Source: Bacteroidales bacterium UBA2287 (GTDB taxonomy: Bacteria; Bacteroidota; Bacteroidia; Bacteroidales; Tenuifilaceae). Taken from it: a stretch of DNA of 25,901 nt. The stretch lies in contig DDWL01000058.1 of assembly GCA_002345675.1 (NCBI GenBank), positions 1 to 25,901 on the forward strand. The letters are read 5' to 3'. The notes beneath the pieces are model-generated. The model saw only the letters and a list, made by a program, of their open reading frames with translations, made no database searches and was not told the origin of the DNA. The translations under genes and the position numbers were made by a program. Of this stretch, positions 16,122 through 22,773 are shown in pieces. The stretch's first letter is position 1. Each line of letters begins with the position of its first letter.

Positions 16122-16988
16122 CTACAAATCGAAATTGCCAGTGTACGAATCTACGTACGAAGGAGCAACTCTAAGTCTGTTTAATTTAGCCCATTTTGTC
16201 ATTTCGGTACAAGCATAACTGCAATCGGGTTCAAAGTAAATGTAACCTAGTTGGTCAAAACCTTTCATTTGGTAGTAAGTGAAAACTCCATTTTTCATGG
16301 TAGCATCGCCATCGTACGAGTATACAGTTTTGTTTGATGCAACTGCAATTACACGTCCTGTTGCATTTAAATCAGTAGCCATAGCACCAATTTGGCAAGC
16401 ATCGAACGAAAACATCATTTTTGTGCTTTTTGCAGTAGAAAATTTTGTTTTAAACCAAGCGCTGCTAATATAGAATAAATCGGTCGAAATAATGTTGCCC
16501 TTGCTACCATGACCTGAGTAAATGAAAGCTATTTCGTTACCTGCAATTGACTGACTAGCAAGAGTATTTATTGCGTTTTCGATGGCAGTTTTTGTAGCAT
16601 TTAAGTCTAATAAAGAAGTTACGGTATATCCTTCGGCTTGTAAACGGGCTTTCCAATCAATTGCATCATCATCGCAATACTGAAGATCGCTAGAGGTTCC
16701 AGCATAGTCGGAAATACCAATAACTAAAGCATATTTTGCACCTTTAGCAGCGTTTAAGTCTAGCTCAACTGGTTTGGTATCTTTTTCTGTAACCATAAAC
16801 TTTGCAACAACATCCGCAGGTCTATTATCAATAGTAGCAAAATCGGGACGAACGCTCCACGAAGTTTTTGCAATTTCATTCAACGATTTATCCGTTTCGG
16901 GAACAAACTCATCTTTTGAACAGCTTTGGAAAATGGCTCCAGTTAACAAAGCAGCAAATGCTAATTTCGACAAATTTTGTGTTTTCAT
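16122..16988 (-). CDS. caspase-like (C14 family) cysteine peptidase lipoprotein
   Basis: A 288-aa exported lipoprotein. The N-terminus has a signal ending AIFQSC with lipidation Cys23, followed by SKDE, so it should sit on a membrane facing the periplasm or cell surface. A caspase/metacaspase domain covers residues 84-260. KYALVIGISDYAG is the first strand, the catalytic His is 160 in IYSGHGS and the catalytic Cys is 198 in FSFDACQIGAM. Asp107-109 with Asp111 lie in the usual NDAxxL region (CDDDAIDW). Both catalytic residues are present, so it is probably active. Clan CD enzymes cut after basic or acidic residues; the specificity here is unknown. There is no partner domain, and the gene stands alone between a bidirectional terminator and an AT-rich leader. 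Confidence 0.88.
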   Translation of the reverse strand: MKTQNLSKLAFAALLTGAIFQSCSKDEFVPETDKSLNEIAKTSWSVRPDFATIDNRPADVVAKFMVTEKDTKPVELDLNAAKGAKYALVIGISDYAGTSSDLQYCDDDAIDWKARLQAEGYTVTSLLDLNATKTAIENAINTLASQSIAGNEIAFIYSGHGSKGNIISTDLFYISSAWFKTKFSTAKSTKMMFSFDACQIGAMATDLNATGRVIAVASNKTVYSYDGDATMKNGVFTYYQMKGFDQLGYIYFEPDCSYACTEMTKWAKLNRLRVAPSYVDSYTGNFDL

Positions 16989-17281
16989 AATTTGGTTTTA
17001 AGGTTTAAGGGTTAATGTGAATTTGTTTTATTAATTTATATATATCCAAATGTCAACGGTTTAAATATTAAAAGCAAATAAAAACATATAAATATTTAAT
17101 CTATATTTTCAATACGTTAAATTTCAATTATATAACGAAACAATTGTTTCAAAATATAGAATTAACTAAATTATGATTCTGCCTGAACGCCCATGTTTGT
17201 GTGATTTATGTTACTGAAATGACGTTAAATGTTAAATGTAAAAAAGTCTATTTGTTTATCTGGTGTCCTTCATTTGTTCAT
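16989..17281. other. AT-rich spacer upstream of the caspase-like gene
   Basis: The 329-bp gap from 16989 to 17317 has no gene. It holds the AT-rich inverted repeat TTAAATATT (17061-17069) and AATATTTAA (17091-17099), which could arise by chance in such DNA, and a doubled GTTAAAT near 17224-17237. The promoter of the caspase-like gene should lie here, but no clear TAnnTTTG element is visible. The right end is the 8-bp array. Confidence 0.4.
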
Positions 17282-17317
17282 TTCAATTGTTCAAATATTC
17301 AATTGTTCAATTGTTCA
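17282..17317. repeat. exact 8-bp phased array abutting the CAP gene stop
   Basis: TTCA begins at 17282, 17290, 17298, 17306 and 17314, an exact 8-base period. The units are TTCAATTG, TTCAAATA, TTCAATTG, TTCAATTG and a final TTCA that touches the stop codon (17318-17320) of the minus-strand CAP-domain gene. CAATTG is itself a palindrome. Confidence 0.75.
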
Positions 17318-19873
17318 TTAGTATCCCTTTTCACACATTCTACAATACATAATTCGAAGCGGCTCGTGATCGAAAACCTGACGGTTTATTGGGTATTCGC
17401 CCTCAAAAAGGCCACACCACTCGGCTGGGGTTAGCAGGTCGCCAGCATCTTTTAGTAGTTGGTAAAAGTCGGTGTTTTGTTTAACCCTTGTGTTTGCGTA
17501 ATGAAAAGCGAGGTAAAACTTTAAGGCTTCTTTACTATATTTTTTGCCAAAGGCATAGGGTTCGAGCAGCGTCATGGCCTCGTCGAACTGCTGAAAGGCC
17601 GAAAAAAACTGAGAAATATCGATGGCCGTAGTAAGTGTTGGGCTGTTCGATTTAAAATACTGGAAAATAAAATCGAGCGAAATACGAACCTCTTTATCCT
17701 CGCCGCCAAACTGGTTTACAAAGTACTCCTTTTCGGCATTTTTAAAATGGTAAAAAAGTTTAAGCCGCTCAAGGGTAGGCCCATCGAAATCGGTTCCTTG
17801 CAGGTTGGCAATTAACCGTTTTATCTCGTTTAGTTTTCGTTGGTTGTAGTATGGTTCGGGGTTGTCGGTTTTATCTTCTTTTAAAAGCGTAATAAAGTAG
17901 TTGTACACCAGCACTGGATCGGTGTTGGGAAACCGATTTATTTCGCGTAAAATTTTCAAACTGTCAGCATGCGAAAACTGTCGACCCTTGTACGCCAATT
18001 CAAAGCGAAGCTTATTGTAGTATAGCTTGGCAAGTGGCTCGGAGTTTATGTCGAAGGGAAATTCGTGCAAATTTATGGGCAGCTGCTCCACTTTACTCCA
18101 AGGAATTCGACTTTGTAGGCTTCGACTTAAAATGAATTTCTGCACAACCTCAATGCGGTTGGTTGTTACAATATCGGCTTTGCAGGGAATTGACTGTTTA
18201 GCGCATTTGTGTTTTAAATAATTGTAATGCTGCTTGTACTCCGACATGGAAAGCCCATCGATTGTTAGGTCATTTATTACCTTATATGCAAGTAGTTTTA
18301 GGTCGACGTACCGCTGGCGAGCCAGCAATGGTTCCAGCTCGCGGCTGTTAAGCTTTTCGTTTACGTAGTTTCGAATTTGCAGCGTGTCCATTTGCGTTAA
18401 AAACTGAAACTTCGACTTTTGAATTTGATTAAAGAACAAATCCCAGTTTTCGTGTGTAACCTTAACTATGGGTATTGTTCGTCCGTCGCTAGGACTAAAG
18501 TATGCAATAACCTCGTCAGCTCGTCTTTCTACTAAATCCTTATTATTGTATTGTGGCCCCTCAACGCTTGCGTAGGCAAAAACACCAGCTCGTTGAAGCT
18601 GCTTGCCCTCAACCCAACGCGAAATGCTATCGGCAACTCTTGCTGCCACGTTGGCCTTATTCTGGTCGAAGAAAACCCTAAGTTTTAGCGTATCGCGCCT
18701 AAGGTGGGGAATAAAGTACTCGTTCGAAATAACATTATCACCAGCAGCAGGAAAACTTAGCGCTAGGTCGAATACCTTTTGGGGGGCTCGGTTAAACGAA
18801 ATTATGTCGACTATTCGCTTCCCCTTTAGCACCACAAGGTTAATATTGTCGGTTGCTGCAGCATTACTTGGGAGTTTGCCAACGAACTTAATCCACGATT
18901 TTGGCTTACGCTTTAAGTCTGAAAGTCCCTCAAGCAAGTAATCTCGGTAGTAAGGTTGAAGCAAGTTTCCCTTAACGGTAAACTCCTCGTCGCGACGAAT
19001 GGGAGTGAGGCTGCTATTTCCGCATAAGTAAATACTTGTCGACACCAGTTCAAGAGCAACGCCATCGTCGGTGGCCTCGAAAAGCTTTTCAATAATTCGG
19101 GGATTGTTGAAGACAATAAATACAGAGTCGTTTTCAATTACCATTCCTAGCGTGTTAATTTGCCGTTGCAGCTTGCGGTAATTTTCTAGTTCCTTGCTCC
19201 CTGGGCGGGGATTTATGCTCCATTCGTAACGTTTTTGTGGCTTTGGTGCATTAAGCGATGCTTTTAAAAGTTCTTTGGAAGCATATGGAAAAAGCGCTGG
19301 GTAGTGCCTCGGTTTGTAACTTCTGGTAACCGATGCAAAACTTGCCGAAATTCGTATTTCGCCCTTTTCCTTTTCGAACCACGAGGCAATGCCAGCAATG
19401 GCGTGCGATGGTGCAATTATGTTAACCAAACTCCCAACCGATTGTCCCCAAGCATTTACTATTTGCCCAGCGGCTTGGCTGTAGCTAATACCATTTTCAA
19501 TTGTAATTTGACCAAGATTTTCGGAAACGTAGTAATCCTCAGCCCCAAATTTCACAGCTCTATCGTGGTATGTTCGCTTGCGCTTGTTGCCAAGCTGGTA
19601 ATGGCTAAGGTTAAGTTCCTTTGTCAGGTAACGAGCGTGGTCGCGGCTCGAGGTGTAAAGAATTGAGTCGTTTATAAAAGGCTGTAATTTATTTTCCTGT
19701 CGAATGCTATCGACCTTTTGTTTAATAAGGTGCTCGAGTAGTTTAATATTAGGCTTTACCCTATCAATTTTTTCGCTAGCATTTTGCCCCATTAACGAAT
19801 TGAAAGACAGAATAAATAGAATTAATAATATAACTTTGATTACGAATATATTCTTGCTTTTTAAAACTTTCAC
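17318..19873 (-). CDS. secreted CAP-domain protein with OmpA-like middle and helical C-terminus
   Basis: An 851-aa exported protein starting at GTG; the next Met is residue 28, inside the signal, and an in-frame stop lies just upstream. The signal peptide ends SLMGQ (residue 30). A CAP/SCP domain covers about residues 45-182, with His91 (LSHYQLGN), Glu118 (VSENLGQ) and the AAGQIVNAWGQSVGS helix. The second family His (usually SxGH) is Ser148, so the classic site is incomplete. Residues 398-459 resemble an OmpA-C peptidoglycan-binding core (LRVFFDQNKANV, then NNKDLVERRADEVIAYF). The last 250 residues are helical, perhaps TPR-like, and end CRMCEKGY. A role at the cell wall or outer membrane is an inference. 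A -7-like element lies 69 bases upstream. Confidence 0.75.
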   Translation of the reverse strand: MKVLKSKNIFVIKVILLILFILSFNSLMGQNASEKIDRVKPNIKLLEHLIKQKVDSIRQENKLQPFINDSILYTSSRDHARYLTKELNLSHYQLGNKRKRTYHDRAVKFGAEDYYVSENLGQITIENGISYSQAAGQIVNAWGQSVGSLVNIIAPSHAIAGIASWFEKEKGEIRISASFASVTRSYKPRHYPALFPYASKELLKASLNAPKPQKRYEWSINPRPGSKELENYRKLQRQINTLGMVIENDSVFIVFNNPRIIEKLFEATDDGVALELVSTSIYLCGNSSLTPIRRDEEFTVKGNLLQPYYRDYLLEGLSDLKRKPKSWIKFVGKLPSNAAATDNINLVVLKGKRIVDIISFNRAPQKVFDLALSFPAAGDNVISNEYFIPHLRRDTLKLRVFFDQNKANVAARVADSISRWVEGKQLQRAGVFAYASVEGPQYNNKDLVERRADEVIAYFSPSDGRTIPIVKVTHENWDLFFNQIQKSKFQFLTQMDTLQIRNYVNEKLNSRELEPLLARQRYVDLKLLAYKVINDLTIDGLSMSEYKQHYNYLKHKCAKQSIPCKADIVTTNRIEVVQKFILSRSLQSRIPWSKVEQLPINLHEFPFDINSEPLAKLYYNKLRFELAYKGRQFSHADSLKILREINRFPNTDPVLVYNYFITLLKEDKTDNPEPYYNQRKLNEIKRLIANLQGTDFDGPTLERLKLFYHFKNAEKEYFVNQFGGEDKEVRISLDFIFQYFKSNSPTLTTAIDISQFFSAFQQFDEAMTLLEPYAFGKKYSKEALKFYLAFHYANTRVKQNTDFYQLLKDAGDLLTPAEWCGLFEGEYPINRQVFDHEPLRIMYCRMCEKGY

Positions 19874-19941
19874 ACGCCTTATATTTTAGGTATTTGCCAT
19901 TAGTGTTAGTACGAAAATAGCTAAAGATATGTTTAATACTA

Positions 19942-19949
19942 CAAAACTA
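19942..19949 (-). promoter_or_regulatory. candidate -7 element for the CAP-domain gene
   Basis: On the minus strand the bases read TAGTTTTG, matching TAnnTTTG, with about 60 bases of leader before the GTG at 19873. The 16-base stretch TAGTTTTGTAGTATTA is identical to the one ahead of the VOC gene (5644-5659). No good TTG element was found upstream. Confidence 0.45.
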
Positions 19950-20016
19950 AGTGCAAGCGATAATTATATCAGAACTCTTTTAAAAATTGCAAAAAATACT
20001 TTTCGTAATTGTTTAT

Positions 20017-20108
20017 TTGTCCCGCTAGGGACAGCATATCGGTAGAACTCAAATAAGGAATTAAAACACCGTGCTGCTAGGTACGGAATGTTCTAACTAA
20101 CGGGACAA
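20017..20108. repeat. structured 92-bp element with two GCTA-loop hairpins
   Basis: Hairpin 1 is GTCCC-GCTA-GGGAC (20019-20032). Hairpin 2 is CCGTGCT-GCTA-GGTACGG (20069-20086, with two G-T pairs). Both have the same GCTA loop on different stems. Longer pairs enclose them: TAGAAC (20043-20048) with GTTCTA (20090-20095), and TTGTCCCG (20017-20024) with CGGGACAA (20101-20108). The outer pair competes with hairpin 1 and is followed by GTTTTTTTT. It lies in the divergent gap between the CAP and M3 genes. I recall similar hairpin pairs between genes in other Bacteroidota. Confidence 0.7.
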
Positions 20109-20147
20109 GTTTTTTTTAATGTACCCTGAGTATTTATATCAACTCAA

Positions 20148-20184
20148 GTAAACCATTCAATCTTTTTCGAATCGAATGGTTTAC
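20148..20184. promoter_or_regulatory. 11-bp perfect inverted repeat upstream of the M3 peptidase gene
   Basis: GTAAACCATTC (20148-20158) and GAATGGTTTAC (20174-20184) are perfect arms around 15 bases. The right arm ends 16 bases before the -7-like element, so it covers the -33 position. It may be an operator; as RNA it could also be a terminator for transcripts coming from the left, although the T-run lies in the loop. Confidence 0.5.
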
Positions 20185-20200
20185 TATTTTAACTTTTACT

Positions 20201-20207
20201 TACTTTG
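20201..20207 (+). promoter_or_regulatory. -7-like element of the M3 peptidase gene
   Basis: TTACTTTGC (20200-20208) contains TACTTTG, one base off the TAnnTTTG consensus, 29 bases before the ATG. The same TACTTTG word precedes the TonB-dependent receptor gene on the other strand. Confidence 0.4.
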
Positions 20208-20236
20208 CAAAATATTTAACAATTAAATTAACGAAA

Positions 20237-22351
20237 ATGGTACACAAAAGATTGCCAATTATGATTGGATTTGCCCTTTTTACATTGGTTTCGTGCAACA
20301 ACGGCGCGAATAAAAGCGATAATCCTTTTTTAGCAGAGTACAAAACGCTGCACAAAACACCCCCTTTCGACAAAATTAAACACGAGCATTATGCTCCTGC
20401 AATTGATGTGGCAATGGAGGAAACCCGAAAAGCAGTTGACGAAATTATTGCTAACACAGAGGAGCCAACTTTCGAGAATACAATAGTTGCCCTTGAGTTT
20501 TCGTCGGGTAGACTAGAAGATATAAACAACGTTTTGTTTAACCTAAATCAGGCCGAAACCGATACAGTTCTTCAGAAAATAATTCGTGAAGTTGCACCAA
20601 AACTTACCGATTTTAGTAACGACATTAGGCTAAACGAAAACCTATTTAAAAAGGTAAAGGCAGTTTACGACAAACGCGAATCGCTTAACCTTAACACCGA
20701 ACAAGTAATGCTTCTCGAAAAGTCGTACAAAGGCTTTTCGCGAAATGGTGCCAACCTCGATTCGGTAAGTAAAGAGAAATATAGGGCTGTTACTCGCGAA
20801 CTTGCAGAACTTTCGTTAAAATTCGACGAGAACGTGCTTGCCGAAACCAACTCGTTTAATCTTCACCTTACCAATAAAGATGAACTTGCTGGACTTCCCG
20901 AAAGCCTTGTTAAAGCTGCCGAAATGGTTGCGAAACAAAAGGGTAAAGAGGGTTGGATTATTACGCTCGATTACCCAATGTACGGCCCTTTTATGAAATT
21001 TTCGGAGCGTCGCGATCTTCGTGAAAAAATTTACAGAGCAATGGGCTCGAGAGGCTTTAAAGGAAACGAGTACGACAACTCTGCAATAGTTTTACGTATT
21101 GCTGAACTTCGTTTGCAAATTGCCAATTTGTTGGGTTACCCAACTTATGCTCACTATGTTCTTGAGGAGCGCATGGCCGAAGCACCCGACAAAGTTCTTC
21201 CTTTTTTAAACAAACTTGCCGATGCTAGTAAACCTCATACAACCAAAGAGGTTGCAGAGGTTCAGCAAATTGCAAAGCAACTAGGCGCTAAGCATAACCT
21301 CGAAAAGTGGGACTGGGGCTACTATGCCGAAAAACTTAAAGTTAAAAAATTCAATTTTGACGAGGAGGCTCTAAAACCCTATTTCAAACTTGAAAATGTT
21401 AAAGAGGGTATTTTTGCCCTTGCAACCAAACTGTACGGAATAACCTTTGTAAAAACCAATAAAGTTCCTGTTTACCATTCCGATGTTGAAACCTACGAGG
21501 TTATGGATAAAGATGGTAAGTTCCTATCGGTTCTTTACCTCGACTTTTTCCCTCGTCAAGGCAAGAGCGGGGGTGCTTGGATGACCAGTTTCCGTTTGCA
21601 GTATGTTGACCAAAAAGGTGAAAATATTCGCCCATTGGTTTCGGTGGTAACTAGTTTTACAAAACCAACCGATAGCGCTCCTTCGTTGCTAACTTTCGAC
21701 GAGTATAATACTTTGCTTCACGAATTTGGACACGCATTGCATGGTATGCTTGCAAATTCAACCTACTCGAGTTTGTCGGGAACTAGCGTTTACAGAGATT
21801 TTGTTGAACTACCCTCGCAAATAATGGAGAATTGGGCTGTTGAAAAGGAATTCCTCGACATGTTTGCTGTTCACTACCAAACTGGCGAAAAAATTCCACA
21901 GGAAATGGTTCAAACAATTATCGATAGCCAGAACTTTCTTGCAGGTTACACCTCAATGCGTCAGATAAGTTTTGGCATTATCGACATGGCTTGGCACAGC
22001 ATTACCGAGCCTTATTCTGGTAAACTTATTGATTTCGAAAATTCAGTTATGGCCAAGTCCGAAGTTCTACCTTTGGTAGCGGGAACCGCTATGAGTCCTG
22101 CTTTTAGCCATATTTTTGCAGGTGGTTATGCTGCTGGCTACTACAGCTACAAATGGGCCGAGGTTCTCGATGCCGATGCATACTCGGTATTTAAAACCAA
22201 TGGTATTTTCGACCAAAAAACGGCTCAGTCGTTCCGCGACAATATTCTTTCGAAAGGTGGAACAGAGCACCCAATGGAACTTTACAAACGCTTCCGTGGA
22301 CAGGAACCAACCATTGACGCATTACTCGAAAGAAGTGGATTGAAGAACTAA
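20237..22351 (+). CDS. M3-family metallopeptidase lipoprotein (peptidyl-dipeptidase Dcp type)
   Basis: A 704-aa zinc peptidase of family M3A, which removes C-terminal dipeptides or degrades short peptides. The zinc site is HEFGH (in LLHEFGHALHGML), with Glu 25 residues after the second His (DFVELPSQ), the correct M3 spacing. The usual PSQxMEHW appears here as PSQIMENW. The family end region FSHIFAGGYAAGYYSYKWAE is also present and supplies substrate-binding Tyr residues. Unlike cytosolic E. coli Dcp, it starts with a signal and a lipobox (TLVSC, Cys20), so it should be a periplasm-facing lipoprotein. The length fits and the domain looks complete. With the S9 peptidase at 2066-4156 it would serve peptide use in the periplasm. 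A strong terminator follows. Confidence 0.93.
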   Translation: MVHKRLPIMIGFALFTLVSCNNGANKSDNPFLAEYKTLHKTPPFDKIKHEHYAPAIDVAMEETRKAVDEIIANTEEPTFENTIVALEFSSGRLEDINNVLFNLNQAETDTVLQKIIREVAPKLTDFSNDIRLNENLFKKVKAVYDKRESLNLNTEQVMLLEKSYKGFSRNGANLDSVSKEKYRAVTRELAELSLKFDENVLAETNSFNLHLTNKDELAGLPESLVKAAEMVAKQKGKEGWIITLDYPMYGPFMKFSERRDLREKIYRAMGSRGFKGNEYDNSAIVLRIAELRLQIANLLGYPTYAHYVLEERMAEAPDKVLPFLNKLADASKPHTTKEVAEVQQIAKQLGAKHNLEKWDWGYYAEKLKVKKFNFDEEALKPYFKLENVKEGIFALATKLYGITFVKTNKVPVYHSDVETYEVMDKDGKFLSVLYLDFFPRQGKSGGAWMTSFRLQYVDQKGENIRPLVSVVTSFTKPTDSAPSLLTFDEYNTLLHEFGHALHGMLANSTYSSLSGTSVYRDFVELPSQIMENWAVEKEFLDMFAVHYQTGEKIPQEMVQTIIDSQNFLAGYTSMRQISFGIIDMAWHSITEPYSGKLIDFENSVMAKSEVLPLVAGTAMSPAFSHIFAGGYAAGYYSYKWAEVLDADAYSVFKTNGIFDQKTAQSFRDNILSKGGTEHPMELYKRFRGQEPTIDALLERSGLKN

Positions 22352-22371
22352 TTACCTAACAAATAAAAAAG

Positions 22372-22398
22372 GCCCGACAAAAAAAAGTCGGGCTTTTT
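22372..22398 (+). terminator. rho-independent terminator of the M3 peptidase gene
   Basis: GCCCGAC (22372-22378), an eight-A loop and GTCGGGC (22387-22393) are followed by TTTTT and preceded by an A-run that can extend the stem. It begins 20 bases after the stop codon. Confidence 0.9.
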
Positions 22399-22431
22399 GC
22401 ATTTATGAAAGGCTTACGTCGGAAGTTTTAT

Positions 22432-22510
22432 AGAACGCGGATGACACAGATTTAACGGATTTTATAGAACGCAGATGACACAGATTGAACAGATTTACAC
22501 GGATTTTTAA
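22432..22510. repeat. two modular units of the 44-bp repeat family
   Basis: A 34-bp unit (22432-22465) and a 44-bp unit (22466-22509) both begin AGAACGC and are built from CAGAT/CGGAT words 9-10 bases apart. The shorter unit lacks one inner module. The same family forms the four-unit array at 25697-25871. Confidence 0.8.
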
Positions 22511-22596
22511 ATATCTCTCCGTGTAACTCCGTGTTCTCTGTGCCTCTGTGTTGTCTTTTAGCGTCGTAGCGTCTTAGCGTTTAACTTCTTCACCAC

Positions 22597-22614
22597 TCCC
22601 GATAGTTATCGGGA
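22597..22614. repeat. 18-bp palindrome, copy 2 of 3
   Basis: TCCCGATAGTTATCGGGA is identical to 8494-8511. It lies between the two copies of the 36-bp direct repeat. Confidence 0.85.
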
Positions 22615-22702
22615 AGGCACAGTAGAACACATTAGATTTTTATTAAAGAAGCCGTTGCGCCTTGGCGTCTTAGCGTTTAAAAATTTCTCTGTGTTCCTCC
22701 GT

Positions 22703-22720
22703 CCCCGATAACTATCGGGG
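22703..22720. repeat. 18-bp palindrome, copy 3 of 3
   Basis: CCCCGATAACTATCGGGG is the same palindrome read on the other strand, with the outer pair changed from T/A to C/G. The change is compensated on both arms, so the stem is kept. Confidence 0.85.
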
Positions 22721-22773
22721 TCTGTGTCTCCGTGTTGTCTTTTAGCGTCGTAGCGTCTTAGCGTTTAAAACCC

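Larger units (their letters stand above)
22548..22767. repeat. 36-bp perfect direct repeat flanking two palindromes
   Basis: The 36 bases at 22548-22583 recur without mismatch at 22732-22767, 184 bases further on. They are made of GTGTTGTCTTTTAGCG and GTCGTAGCGTCTTAGCG-like words. A third partial copy (GCGTCTTAGCGTTTA) is at 22665-22679. Copy 2 ends 6 bases from the stop codon of the minus-strand receptor gene. Confidence 0.9.

Noticed and set aside
16122..19873. Defence island formed by the caspase-like and CAP-domain genes
   Set aside because: Both proteins are exported, the genes are separated by a 329-bp gap, and no nuclease, NTPase, reverse transcriptase or sensor partner lies beside them.
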